A stretch of DNA of 64,000 nt from Hyphomicrobiales bacterium (GCA_900470445.1 UCAU01000030.1:32242-96241); one strand, 5' to 3'. Shown: positions 27,872-36,885, numbered from the stretch's first letter. Made by a program: numbers and translations. Notes: generated from the letters alone by a model not told the origin.

Positions 27872-28909
27872 TCAATTGCGGGGAACACCCCCGCAGGATT
27901 GTCTGATGACAAGTTGGCACGGCAGCTTGCGTATCCCGGGCTCGACAGTCTCTCCCGCTGCCAAAGCCAGAACCAGGCGGCCCGCTTCCCGGCCGAGTGC
28001 CTTCAAATTCATATCGATAGTGGTCAACGGTGGGCGCGTCGCCGCAGCCACAATTTCCCAATTGTCGAAGCCGATGACCGAGACCTCGTCCGGAACCGAC
28101 ACGTCACGCTCGCGCAGGGCGTCGACAACACCCCGGGCAATCTGATCGTTGCCGCAGAATATGGCGTCGGGCTTGTCGCCCTCAATGCTCCAGAGTTGGG
28201 AAACGGCTTCGTGGCCCCATTGCTCGGACCAGGTGCCGAAGAGGACCGACCCGCTTCCGCCGACCGAAGTGCGATATGCTCCGGCACGCTCTTCCACTGA
28301 CGCGAAACTTTTGGGACCCGTAACGTGGACGATCCGCCGCCGGCCAAGGGTTTTTAGCCACTCGACGGCCTCGCGAGACCCGCCCGCATCGTCCGAAACC
28401 AGGCTTACCGCCTCGGCCGGAGCCTGAGTGAAGGCGTAAACGACTGGCACGTTGAGGTTGGTGAGATCGACCGGTAGTTGGCGGTCGATGCGCTTGCCAG
28501 AGGCGATGATGCCATCGACTTGTTTGTCGAGCATGGCATCGACGTGGATTTTTGCGAGTGCCGGATCGTCTTCTATAGTGCAAAGGAAAACCGATACGCC
28601 CTGATCGACAAGCTCTTCAGAGACGCCTGCCATCAGGGGCAGGGTGAAACGACCATAGGTATCGTTAGTCAGCAGTCCCACGGTGAAGCTGCGGCGTTGA
28701 ATGAGGCCACGGGCCATTGCATTCGGCCGGAACCCCAGATTGCTCGCCGCTTCCTTTACGCGCGAACGGGTTTCCTCTGTCATGCGACCGGTATCGTTCA
28801 GAGCTTTCGATGCGGTGGCAACACTGACACCCGCCGCTTGCGCAACATCGTAGATCCTAACGCGCTTTGTGGTTAGCCCTGACAACTGCGTTTCCCGTGA
28901 GAAAACCAT
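27872..28909 (-). CDS. LacI-family regulator of the arabinoside operon
   Basis: A LacI-type repressor of about 345 residues. The N-terminal helix-turn-helix reads IYDVAQAAGVSVATASKALN, followed by hinge-helix residues and a periplasmic-binding-protein-like effector domain ending with TTIDMNLKALGREAG. It is the first gene of a six-gene unit (LacI, binding protein, MalF, MalG, GH127, ATPase). The ATG at 28909 lies within a palindrome and has a weak ribosome site; TTG at about 28885, preceded by GGGA, is an alternative start that would remove 8 residues without touching the DNA-binding domain. Confidence 0.88.
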   Translation of the reverse strand: MVFSRETQLSGLTTKRVRIYDVAQAAGVSVATASKALNDTGRMTEETRSRVKEAASNLGFRPNAMARGLIQRRSFTVGLLTNDTYGRFTLPLMAGVSEELVDQGVSVFLCTIEDDPALAKIHVDAMLDKQVDGIIASGKRIDRQLPVDLTNLNVPVVYAFTQAPAEAVSLVSDDAGGSREAVEWLKTLGRRRIVHVTGPKSFASVEERAGAYRTSVGGSGSVLFGTWSEQWGHEAVSQLWSIEGDKPDAIFCGNDQIARGVVDALRERDVSVPDEVSVIGFDNWEIVAAATRPPLTTIDMNLKALGREAGRLVLALAAGETVEPGIRKLPCQLVIRQSCGGVPRN

Positions 28910-28935
28910 TTCTCATCATGAAAAACCCTTTTCTC
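28898..28935. promoter_or_regulatory. Probable LacI operators
   Basis: TGAGAAA-ACCA-TTTCTCA (28898-28915) is a perfect inverted repeat. A related imperfect site, GAAAA-ACCC-TTTTC, follows at 28920-28933. Both share a GA-rich AAAACC core and overlap the start region of the LacI gene, so they probably allow autorepression of the whole operon. Confidence 0.6.
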
Positions 28936-29159
28936 TGCGCGATGTCAAGTCCGTCACTTGCACTTGTGCCCAGGACGCGCTGTCCTGCGCGGACGACGCG
29001 AATGCTGTCATCAGGCTGCTACCTGTCTTGATGTCGTCAAGGTCACGAGGCAGATTTATCTTACTCTGAGCTGACCCAAGCTCCCATCTCACCTGCGGCC
29101 GTCGACCTCCGGCGCAGGCTTCTTTTTAATCGAGTTGATATGGTGCAAGGGACACTGAA

Positions 29160-30065
29160 ATGACACGTTACTCCGCTGCCCTCGCCGCATTCGTCACGCG
29201 GTCTCTCAGCACCATTCGACGAGGCGGACGGTTGCCGATAATTCTTCTCTCGGCTGCTCTCCTGGCTGCGACTGTGATCGCGCCGGTCCCGCTTTCGTCT
29301 CAAGAGACCCCTCCGCCCCTGCGGGATTGCCGCGCCTTGCTCAAATTTGCGCGCAACGAGCTGGTCCGCAAACCCGAGACGATCGTCGAGGATATTTCCG
29401 GTGGCTGCCGCTTTATCCATCTCGGTCTCCTCGTTGACGACCATGTGGCAGCCGACGTCGACGAAATGACCTTGCTGAGCCCAGACCTCTTGGCCACTTA
29501 CCCCAAGAACGAAGTGCTCCAATCCGCCGATCTCACCCTAAAGGGCCTCGTATTCCCCGCAGGGCCGAAACTCGACCTGAAGCTGGTTTATACGACCGAC
29601 CCGGAAGAGCGCACCAGCACCTTGGAACGACTGTCCATCGACGCGGGCGGTCTGGGCCGCGTCACGCTCAGTGCCCGGCTCTCGGAGTTCGACAATACCG
29701 ATGTCGACTCGCCACTCTCCGAACAGTCCGGGATCATTGAGGACGTCCTGTTCGCTCTTGAGGACCGGGGGATCGTTGTCGACATCCTGTTGCCGGTCAT
29801 CAGTGGTGGCCTGTTCATTCTCGAAGACGGCCGCGCAGCCACTGCCGACGCCATCCGCAACTTGCCTCAGCATCTGATTTCTAAGGATAGCGCTGCGGCC
29901 GTCGTGCGCTTTATCAATGCCCTGCCTAATCCACAGGGCAAATGGACGCTAACCTTCCAAAGTGAAGAAGGCCTGCCGATCTCGGCGCTCGCTGCGCAGA
30001 GCTTTCATGAGTTAATGGGCCGCCTTCCCGGCGATGCCCACATCCGGGCCACCGCGGATCTTTAG
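29160..30065 (+). CDS. Hypothetical secreted or membrane-anchored protein
   Basis: A 301-residue protein that I do not recognise. A basic N-terminus (TRSLSTIRRGGR) is followed by a hydrophobic segment, LPIILLSAALLAATVIAPVP, which acts as a signal peptide or anchor. The mature part is acidic, has two early cysteines in about 25 residues that could pair (DCRALLK and GGCRF), and contains a hydrophobic central part (EDRGIVVDILLPVISGGLF). AAGGGA lies at a good distance before the ATG. It starts a run of poorly known envelope genes and is 29 bases upstream of the next. Confidence 0.6.
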   Translation: MTRYSAALAAFVTRSLSTIRRGGRLPIILLSAALLAATVIAPVPLSSQETPPPLRDCRALLKFARNELVRKPETIVEDISGGCRFIHLGLLVDDHVAADVDEMTLLSPDLLATYPKNEVLQSADLTLKGLVFPAGPKLDLKLVYTTDPEERTSTLERLSIDAGGLGRVTLSARLSEFDNTDVDSPLSEQSGIIEDVLFALEDRGIVVDILLPVISGGLFILEDGRAATADAIRNLPQHLISKDSAAAVVRFINALPNPQGKWTLTFQSEEGLPISALAAQSFHELMGRLPGDAHIRATADL

Positions 30066-30094
30066 CGAAATTCCGACATCACGGACCAGAGAAC

Positions 30095-30622
30095 ATGAGT
30101 ATTCCCAGATGTATGCTTCTGGCTCTCGCATTGACCGTTGCAACCGCCATCTCGAGCCTGGCGCAGGAAGCGGAGGATGCCTATCGCATACGAGCTTCGA
30201 TCTACGCCAAGAAGGCGCTGGTAACGGCTGCGACTTGGGTTGGGGTGTTGAATCGGGCAACAACGGTCAAGCAAACGTTCAGCACGCCCTATCAGCGCGA
30301 TATCGCGCTAAACGAAAACGGCAAGTCGGCCGAAGGCACCTTGGAAGGGGAAGTCACGATGATGGTCCGTCCGTTCCAACACCGCGGCGCGCTCTGCCTC
30401 AATGTTGAGATCAACAGTCATACAGTGAGCCAGTTGCACCACTATCATAGCGATGCTCTGCTAGAAGTCCTGCCTGGGGGAGGCGGGTATGCGGTGAGCG
30501 GCGATTACTGCGATTTCGAGCAAACCGAAGACGGCCTCCTCTACAGCCTATCCCACAGTGATAACGAGGATTACGCAGAGATCCTCGTCACTTCCGAAAA
30601 GCCGGTGGAAGAAACGGACTAG
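30095..30622 (+). CDS. Hypothetical periplasmic protein
   Basis: A 175-residue protein with a clear signal peptide (CMLLALALTVATAISSLAQE). Nothing in the mature part is recognised. It includes two cysteines (ALCLNVE and GDYCDFE) that could form a disulfide, a histidine-rich stretch SQLHHYHSD and an acidic C-terminus. It is probably cotranscribed with the preceding secreted protein. After it, 30623-30912 holds no recognisable gene. Confidence 0.55.
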   Translation: MSIPRCMLLALALTVATAISSLAQEAEDAYRIRASIYAKKALVTAATWVGVLNRATTVKQTFSTPYQRDIALNENGKSAEGTLEGEVTMMVRPFQHRGALCLNVEINSHTVSQLHHYHSDALLEVLPGGGGYAVSGDYCDFEQTEDGLLYSLSHSDNEDYAEILVTSEKPVEETD

Positions 30623-30912
30623 ACCAGGGATCCGGCTTTGCCGAGCAGGGGGGCGAGCGAGCCTAAATACCTGCTAACCAAGCCTGCGGGCTCTATTCCC
30701 CGCATACGCCCTTCGGCTCTACGGCAGATGCTCGACGTCTGATCTCTTCCTCTCGCCCATATATAACTGTGTCGCGGAGTTCGGTACATCGCCTGCGCTA
30801 ACAGCGAGCCTGATGCCCTCTTCCAGAAGCAAACGGGTCTTGAGCCTAGCAGTTGGCAGGCTCGCCCAACATCATGCTCTGAGCTTTCTAAGCAGCCAAA
30901 ACGCAGGCCGTA

Positions 30913-31143
30913 CTATCGCATGATCGCAGCGATCATGATGGCCGCAAAAGCGATGAACATCACAGATCCCAAGACCATCGCGATCAGCGCTTGACTTGAG
31001 ATATAGGTACCGGCCACGCCGCCAATGACGCCGGGCCAAGCGCTCCTGCCCTTCTGTTGCACCATGGGGAAGCCGCAATGTGGGCAGGCAAAAGCCTTGT
31101 CGGATAGTTTGCCCTGACAATCCGGGCAGCTCATCAATGTCAT
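30913..31143 (-). CDS. Small zinc-ribbon membrane protein
   Basis: A 76-residue protein. An N-terminal zinc ribbon with CPDC (residues 6-9) and CPHCG (residues 20-24) supplies four cysteines for one zinc ion. A glycine-rich stretch and a C-terminal hydrophobic segment, about residues 48-74, form one membrane helix. It overlaps the OmpA-family gene by ATGA as the last of three coupled genes. Proteins of this type are common and usually of unknown function. Confidence 0.75.
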   Translation of the reverse strand: MTLMSCPDCQGKLSDKAFACPHCGFPMVQQKGRSAWPGVIGGVAGTYISSQALIAMVLGSVMFIAFAAIMIAAIMR

Positions 31144-31778
31144 TGCTGTTTTCCTATTATGAATTCAACCCGGCGGTTCTGCTGACGGCCCTCGGGATTG
31201 TCGCTACCATCGGCCTGTTCATTGGGGGCAACTGGAGATGTCTCCCCTTTGCCAGTGGTGGTCATGGGGGAGGGAACGCCGGCATCGGCTAGCCAGGTTT
31301 GGGCAGAGTTTGCGCGAACTTCCGACAGGTTCTGATTGTAGTCATCGCTGCCCATAGAATCGGTGTGGCCAACAATAGTGACCGCGGCGTCTGGCATGGC
31401 CGAAAGCACGTCGGCTAGTTGCGACAGTACCGGTCGCGCATCCTCGCGGATGTCATATTTGTCGAAGTCGAACAGGACATCGCCGGGAAGGGTGACCACA
31501 ATATTGTCGCCCTCCTTCTTGGCGCCAAGCGCAGTCAGCGACTGTTCAGTCGCAAGGCGGGTTTCAGAATCCATGTCCACCAGACCGAAAGTAGAGCCTT
31601 CCGATGCGGTCGAAGCAGCGCTGTCGATTGGGCGCTCGGTGAAGCTGGAGCGACCGAGGTCGAATTCCACGAACCGGCCGGGCCGGTCCGAAAGAGAGCC
31701 GGCACCTATGGTCACCGTGTAGGCCCAAGCCGTAGTCGGCATGGCGAGGATAAGCCCAACAATGATGCCTCTGATCAC
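31140..31778 (-). CDS. OmpA-family envelope protein
   Basis: A 212-residue protein with a signal peptide ending at TAWA near residue 19. A C-terminal OmpA-like peptidoglycan-binding domain (about 90-212) contains VLFDFDKYDIREDARPVL, VGHTDSMGSDDYNQNLSEVR and QNRRVEF. The N-terminal part is short and not a beta-barrel, so it is a soluble or loosely anchored peptidoglycan-binding protein. It is coupled by ATGA overlaps to an upstream secreted protein and a downstream zinc-ribbon protein. Confidence 0.88.
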   Translation of the reverse strand: MIRGIIVGLILAMPTTAWAYTVTIGAGSLSDRPGRFVEFDLGRSSFTERPIDSAASTASEGSTFGLVDMDSETRLATEQSLTALGAKKEGDNIVVTLPGDVLFDFDKYDIREDARPVLSQLADVLSAMPDAAVTIVGHTDSMGSDDYNQNLSEVRANSAQTWLADAGVPSPMTTTGKGETSPVAPNEQADGSDNPEGRQQNRRVEFIIGKQQ

Positions 31779-32224
31779 TGCGCGATCTCCAGCGGGATAG
31801 TGACGCCGGGCGCGCTGGTATCATCGCTGGCGTTGCCAGGATTGAACGCCAACGTGAGCTTGGAGGCGTCGGCGGGTATAACACCAGGAAAAACGAGGTC
31901 ACCTTCCATGCTCTGGCCACTGGAGATCCGCATCCATTTATTGTCGGCGATCTGGCGCATGAAAATGCGCTCCTGCTCGCTCTCGCCCCAGGCGAGATAA
32001 GCGTCTTCTTCGTCGTTCAGGTTGATGAAATTTGTCTGACCGCTGTCAAAGCTCGCAAGCAGCCGGACCTTGGTGGCATCCTCGCCAACCGTTACGCTTT
32101 TCACCTGCACTGTCAGCCCAAGGGGGATACTAACCTGTCCGCCAGCGATATCGTGGCTGCGCTCTTGAGCGAAGGTGGAGGCGGGAAGAAGCAGAGCCAG
32201 CACGACAACCAGAGATTTCAACAT
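31775..32224 (-). CDS. Hypothetical secreted protein of the OmpA operon
   Basis: A 149-residue protein with a signal peptide (LVVVLALLLPASTFAQE). The mature part has a beta-rich look, with VTVGEDATKVRLLASFDSG and NFINLNDEEDAYL, and could be an immunoglobulin-like or DUF4352-like domain, but no firm family match was made. It heads the three-gene ATGA-coupled operon with OmpA and the zinc-ribbon protein. Confidence 0.65.
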   Translation of the reverse strand: MLKSLVVVLALLLPASTFAQERSHDIAGGQVSIPLGLTVQVKSVTVGEDATKVRLLASFDSGQTNFINLNDEEDAYLAWGESEQERIFMRQIADNKWMRISSGQSMEGDLVFPGVIPADASKLTLAFNPGNASDDTSAPGVTIPLEIAQ

Positions 32225-32451
32225 TTATGGGTCTCCCAAATGAGAATCTTGTGTTCATGCCGTTCTGGGCAAACTTGTGGCGCACTCAGGCGTCTTTCGA
32301 ATGGAGTAGGCAATTGGCTCGAGGTGGAGGCACAGGCCCTAGTCAGGGGAATGCGCGCCTACCGATTCCAATTTCTGAGGGATTGTGGTTGCTGCCTTAT
32401 TGGTGTCGTCCATTTTTGCATCCCTATCGACACTCTGAGGGGGGACGACAT

Positions 32452-33159
32452 TTGAGACGCAGATCGTTTGTTGCCGCATTGGCATCTTTGTCTTTAATCC
32501 CGAAAACCGCGGGCGCCGGCATGCCGCACTTCAAGGATGTAATAGCCGCTACGCTTCCGAAAGGGATCGTTCTGCCACCCGCCTTCGCGCAGGCGATCGA
32601 CTGGCTGGAAGCGGCCGGCTATGTCTTTGAGGACAAATACGTTGCGCTGACGCCGCCTGACAAATCTAGGTCGATAATCCTGCAGTTCGAGCCGGTCAGC
32701 CAGGGGCACGTAGCCGCCTGGTTGGGCACCGATGATCCTGCCTTTACCAACCGGCTAGCACCTATCATCCGCACCGGCGGGGACGGGTCATACGCGGCAC
32801 TGTGGCGCGCTGACGATGGCACTCTGTCAATCGTGCATATGGGATCAGGGTCTGGCTCGATAATGATGCAAACGCTGGTCGAAAATCCCGTCGATATGTT
32901 GCGGCTCATGGCGATCGGCTATTCTGAACTTTGCTGGCCCGAGAATTTCAGCATCACGCCAGCCGAGGAGCATGCGGAGCTGGTTGCGGCAATCGGTATT
33001 GAAAACGCTCCGGTCTATCGCGCGCCCAACGAATTCCGCCGTTTCGTCGAAAAGACGTTCGCCGTCTCCGTTCCGCAGCGAGCTATCGACATTACTGGCA
33101 ACGTCATGGAGATGGACGATCCTTTCCAGCGGTGGTTGCAGACAGTGCAGGAAGGGTAA
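32452..33159 (+). CDS. SMI1/KNR4 (SUKH)-like protein with possible Tat leader
   Basis: About 235 residues from a TTG start with AGGGGGGA upstream, or 212 residues from the ATG at 32521. The body, with GGDGSYAALWRADDG, IVHMGSGSGS and MLRLMAIGYSELCW, resembles proteins annotated as SMI1/KNR4 (SUKH) immunity-type domains. That match is from memory and not strong. The longer form begins RRRSFVAALASLSLIP, which looks like a twin-arginine signal; export would be unusual for SUKH proteins. The open frame runs back to 32227 but that part looks non-coding. The stop is 13 bases from the next gene. Confidence 0.5.
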   Translation: MRRRSFVAALASLSLIPKTAGAGMPHFKDVIAATLPKGIVLPPAFAQAIDWLEAAGYVFEDKYVALTPPDKSRSIILQFEPVSQGHVAAWLGTDDPAFTNRLAPIIRTGGDGSYAALWRADDGTLSIVHMGSGSGSIMMQTLVENPVDMLRLMAIGYSELCWPENFSITPAEEHAELVAAIGIENAPVYRAPNEFRRFVEKTFAVSVPQRAIDITGNVMEMDDPFQRWLQTVQEG

Positions 33160-33172
33160 GAGGGTAGACGTC

Positions 33173-34060
33173 ATGGGTCACGCCGCTGGAACTCCATTGG
33201 ACATGCACCGGCTCAACGGATCGGCTGAATCTCCTAGGACAGACCGGTTGTCCTGCGCATGGGCGGTGCTAGCCTGTGTGTTTCTGGCATTTTCAACGGA
33301 TGCAGCGACCGCGGCGGAGTCGCAGATCACAGGATTTTTCGCCGGCCAAGGCTGTGCAATCGGCCCAGCCACCCGAGCGTTGGCGACAGCGGAAGGTTTC
33401 GACTCAGGCTCGATAGATGCGCTGATCGAAACGGCGCGTGCCGACCCGGACAGCATAGAGACTGGCGGCTGGCTAGTGATGTCATCGACCTTGTGTAAAA
33501 TCCGTCCGCCTCAGGTCCGAAGCGAGCTCCGCTTGAGCGACCCCGAAATCCGGTCGCGCATCACCGCCATCGACGAATACGAGGATGAGACGGGTTGCTT
33601 CCTTCATGCGGACAATCTTTATGAGGAACTGTTGGCCACCCGCGGCTGGCCGCCGGAGAAGGCCAATACCGAATACCTTCGCTTCCTCGCCGAAAATCTC
33701 GTCTCAGGCGACTTGGCCTTTTACAGCGACGATCCGCTCAGGACACCGGCCGGTCTACAGCTGACAAGCGGCGCATGCGCAAACGTGCCGGCAATAGGCG
33801 AGATAGAGCGCAGCCACGAGAGCTTGATTGCCAATTTCGACGAGCTGATCCGCATCGACATGGGAAATGTCATTTGCGAGAGCGACGATGCTCCAAGCTG
33901 GAAGGCCTCTCAGCTCTACAAGGACATCGAGACCTTCGATAGCAGCAATGCCTGGACGTCTGCCGAACTTCGATTCATTGCCATGGGCGCCGGGTGGATC
34001 GAAGGCATCACCATGAGTGACAAAGGCATTCCCCGCCCGCCGCTGTGTGTTTTCAAATAA
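33173..34060 (+). CDS. Hypothetical secreted protein
   Basis: A 295-residue protein not recognised. The ATG at 33173 gives a long N-terminus before a hydrophobic segment (AWAVLACVFLAFSTDAATAA) that would act as a signal peptide; ATG at 33203 would shorten the leader. The mature protein is acidic and contains six cysteines (for example GQGCAIG, STLCKI, ETGCFL, SGACANV, NVICESD and PLCVFK), suggesting disulfides in the periplasm. It follows the SUKH-like gene by 13 bases. Confidence 0.6.
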   Translation: MGHAAGTPLDMHRLNGSAESPRTDRLSCAWAVLACVFLAFSTDAATAAESQITGFFAGQGCAIGPATRALATAEGFDSGSIDALIETARADPDSIETGGWLVMSSTLCKIRPPQVRSELRLSDPEIRSRITAIDEYEDETGCFLHADNLYEELLATRGWPPEKANTEYLRFLAENLVSGDLAFYSDDPLRTPAGLQLTSGACANVPAIGEIERSHESLIANFDELIRIDMGNVICESDDAPSWKASQLYKDIETFDSSNAWTSAELRFIAMGAGWIEGITMSDKGIPRPPLCVFK

Positions 34061-34084
34061 GAGGGACGGGAGGGCACGGCTGCG

Positions 34085-34160
34085 CCAGGGCGTGGACCAA
34101 GTCTGGACCGTGCATAATGGACCAGTTTTGAAAGTCGATCGCCTCTGGCAGATGAGACGT
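34085..34160 (+). pseudogene. DUF1266 gene remnant
   Basis: These bases are clearly related to 36262-36340 inside the intact DUF1266 gene: RQGVDQVWTVHNGP here against REGVAQVWNVHDRA there, with the nucleotide match continuing through a shared CAGTTTTGAA segment. Only about 25 codons remain and the surrounding frame is unrelated. Confidence 0.6.
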
Positions 34161-34217
34161 GTCGGTTCCCCGGCGAGCAATTATGCACAGCTGAGCTCAT
34201 CCCCACTGGAAGTCCCG

Positions 34218-34545
34218 ATGCGCTTTTTTACCCTTGCCTCGCTCGCGTTTGGCCTGCTGTCCGCTGGTAGAACAGGCTGAAAAAAACCGTCCAACAAACT
34301 GCGCTGAGCTCCTAAACAGCCTGGATCTGCTGACCCGCGATCCCAAACTGCCGTCGACGACACCGCGACAGGCTGCACCCTCACCGACGTCTATTTCGAC
34401 AGCTCGTATTCGCGCTTCGTGATTGGCCAGATCACGCTCGACGCTGACAATCGTTTCGGTGCCATTGCCCGCAACACCCGCCCGACCCAGCTCAAGCTGA
34501 GCGTCACCGGTATCCGTTCTTCGCCCGAAATCGACGACAGCCCCC
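34218..34545 (+). pseudogene. Frameshifted remnant of a small secreted protein
   Basis: A signal-peptide-like start (MRFFTLASLAFGLLSA) is in one frame, CAELLNSLDLLTRDPKL in a second, and ATGCTLTDVYFDSSYSRFV through QLKLSVTGIRSSPEID back in the first. The reading order is consistent with one ancestral gene carrying two frameshifts and a missing 3' end. The protein family is not recognised. Confidence 0.5.
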
Positions 34546-34575
34546 CAACAGCTAAGTGGTTATTGGGGTTTGTCG

Positions 34576-35904
34576 CTACGAGCCGACGAAGAGACGAGCG
34601 AACGATATTTCAATGCGTCTCCAACCGTGCCCTTCCTTCGCGCCAATCAGACTAATCTCGGCTCCCGAAGCGTATCTGCTGAGCTCATCGCGACCGAGAC
34701 GGACGGGGGTAGGCGCTGCGTAGGGGGCAAGGTAGTGCCTCGCGAGGTCACCCCGCCGGTCAGGGGGCAAGGCCGCATCGATGAGCGACCAGGCCGCGAC
34801 GTCATCGAATACTGCGTCCCTGTTGGGAAAGATAACCATCTTGTCGGTGTGATGGCCGGGCTGGCCATAGCGGATCACAAAGACTTCCGCGCCTGCCCGC
34901 CAGTCAGATAGGTGACGAATACGGTTCTGATCGGCGCGAGGGTGCCGCAGCCTGTAATAGTTGGCCAAGTGGACCTGGGCTTGGACGGCCAAGCCAGAGT
35001 CTGGTTGCTCTGCCAGTTCGTGAAGGACCTGGCCCATGCCAGGGACCTCATCCCGGATTTCGGTGGCTGTCATCACTGCAAGATCGGCGCGGTTGGCAAA
35101 TAGGAGGCGGCGAACGGCCGACGGATCGTCGGCGGCCAGCTCATGGATATGGAAGTCGAGTCCGTTGAAAGGCAGGTCGGCAGGCTCCGGGCCGGTGCGT
35201 TGCTCAATTATCCTCAGCATCCATTCGACCGGATCGAAGTCGCGCCCCTCAAAGTCGACTTCCGACAAATCAGCGCCCGACCAGTAAGGGCCTGCAATTC
35301 CAGGCCGGCTCAGCTCTTTTGCCGTCAGTTTAGCGATGAAATCGGAATCCAAAAGCTCATCTGGCTTATGGCTTTCGCCTTGACCGGCTCTCCCCATCAT
35401 GTGAGCTGCGCAGGCCCTTACGTAATCAGATGAATGATCGAGGACGGGTGGCAAGTGCCCTTCCTCACAGGCATCGAGCCCGCCCAGAAGCACAATTGCG
35501 CCTTCAATCCGTTCAAGTGGAATGCCAGCCGGAGACCGCCTGGCAAGCTCATGTAGCCAAGGTAACAAAACCTCTGGAAAAGGCGACCGATCACCCCGGT
35601 GGCGCAATACCCTCAGGAAGGAGAGCAAAACGTCTGCGTGGCGGCGGCTCGCGTTGTCCACCACGTCAATCAACCAAGTCGTTCGCCTGCGTTCCGCCTC
35701 CGCCAGGAATTCTCGCGGTCCTCCTTGGGAGGAGTGCTCAGCCCAGAACGCACCCATGGCAAGGCGTTCGACTGCAGCGTCTCGTACCGCGGCGTCTTCC
35801 TGGTGCACGAGTTCTGCGACACGCGGATACCACTCGGACCAGTCTTCAGGTCGAAATTGATGGAGTGGAGCGTTCAGCAGCGCCTGGATTGAGTATTCTT
35901 CCAT
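34576..35904 (-). CDS. Large helical hypothetical protein (HEAT-like)
   Basis: A 442-residue cytoplasmic protein without signal peptide. The N-terminal half consists of helical pairs such as VAELVHQEDAAVRDAAVERL, which look like HEAT or armadillo repeats. The C-terminal part (AEVFVIRYGQPGHHTDKMVI, then AAWSLIDAALPPDRRGDLAR) is a separate domain that is not recognised. It sits between remnants and the DUF1266 gene. Because SUKH and DUF1266-like genes are nearby it could belong to an immunity-gene array, but nothing in its own sequence proves this. Confidence 0.6.
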   Translation of the reverse strand: MEEYSIQALLNAPLHQFRPEDWSEWYPRVAELVHQEDAAVRDAAVERLAMGAFWAEHSSQGGPREFLAEAERRRTTWLIDVVDNASRRHADVLLSFLRVLRHRGDRSPFPEVLLPWLHELARRSPAGIPLERIEGAIVLLGGLDACEEGHLPPVLDHSSDYVRACAAHMMGRAGQGESHKPDELLDSDFIAKLTAKELSRPGIAGPYWSGADLSEVDFEGRDFDPVEWMLRIIEQRTGPEPADLPFNGLDFHIHELAADDPSAVRRLLFANRADLAVMTATEIRDEVPGMGQVLHELAEQPDSGLAVQAQVHLANYYRLRHPRADQNRIRHLSDWRAGAEVFVIRYGQPGHHTDKMVIFPNRDAVFDDVAAWSLIDAALPPDRRGDLARHYLAPYAAPTPVRLGRDELSRYASGAEISLIGAKEGHGWRRIEISFARLFVGS

Positions 35905-36087
35905 CTTCAGAACCTAGCATCCATGGCGTCGGCATGCCCACGAGGGGACTAACATTATCTCGCCTGAAAGCGATAGAAGGTTTGCAGGCGGCAAATGCGG
36001 TGCGTTGAACCTCTATGTTCCAACACAAATTTGCCACGAGCGGCTGAGTTTCAATCCAGAGACAGACTTTTACCTTGAGGATTCGCA

Positions 36088-36885
36088 ATGGGCATTATGG
36101 ACGCGCTTGGCCATACCTTGATGGACAATGACGCCCTTCATTTCGACAGCGCCGCGGCGCTGTCACGAGAAGAACAAAAGCTTGTCACCTTGAGTGCGCC
36201 GCTGTCGGCATTCAACGGCGACTTCGTCAACAGCCTGGCCACTGGCAAGAGCAACGACGCTTTGCGCGAAGGCGTGGCGCAGGTCTGGAACGTGCATGAT
36301 CGGGCCAGTTTTGAAGAGGTCGCCCACCGGCTGGCAGAAGAGGGGCAACGGTCTGCCTATCAGCCTGTGTGGGAGGCAATTACCGCCACGGACGAAGCGG
36401 TTCAGACGACGCATCCGCTGCTTAAGGCTGCCATGGAATCCTGGTTTCCCGCCTTTTTCCAGATCAAGGCGCGCAACAATTTCGACTATCGCAACCTGGC
36501 ATCGCAGGCTCGCGCGCTGGGGATAAACCTGCCGCAATTGCTGATTGGTAGTCGGGGATGGCTCGAGGCCATCCGTCTACGGCTTCATGTTCAGCCGGCG
36601 CAGATTCCGAATTTGGTGGCGTGGGACGCCGTGCGCCTGGCCAGCCTGTCGCGCTGGGCGGTGCAGCTGGGTTTCATCGATCGTGTGGAATTCGTGGACT
36701 TTGCCGGCGCCTTGATGCCGCAGGTTCGCAAGGCCTATACGGCGTGGCCCCAGGTGAGCGCGGCGTATATCGCCGGGGGTCTAATCTGGAACGCGTCGGA
36801 GGCACGCGAGGAAAATCTGCTGCGCACCAATGCTCTGCTGCTGAGCGACGTGAACAGTCCTTATCGTACCGTGGCTTTTGGCTGA
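36088..36885 (+). CDS. DUF1266 family protein
   Basis: A 265-residue protein. The C-terminal DUF1266 domain is recognisable in VAWDAVRLASLSRWAVQLGF and the following tryptophan-rich part (KAYTAWPQVSAAYIAGGLIW). The N-terminal 110 residues are not recognised. DUF1266 proteins are cytoplasmic and of unknown function. TGAGGA precedes the ATG. A remnant of a second copy lies 2 kb upstream. Confidence 0.75.
   Translation: MGIMDALGHTLMDNDALHFDSAAALSREEQKLVTLSAPLSAFNGDFVNSLATGKSNDALREGVAQVWNVHDRASFEEVAHRLAEEGQRSAYQPVWEAITATDEAVQTTHPLLKAAMESWFPAFFQIKARNNFDYRNLASQARALGINLPQLLIGSRGWLEAIRLRLHVQPAQIPNLVAWDAVRLASLSRWAVQLGFIDRVEFVDFAGALMPQVRKAYTAWPQVSAAYIAGGLIWNASEAREENLLRTNALLLSDVNSPYRTVAFG

Noticed and set aside
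30623..30912. Possible tRNA or small RNA in the gap
   Set aside because: No cloverleaf-compatible arms, T-loop consensus or terminator could be found by eye.
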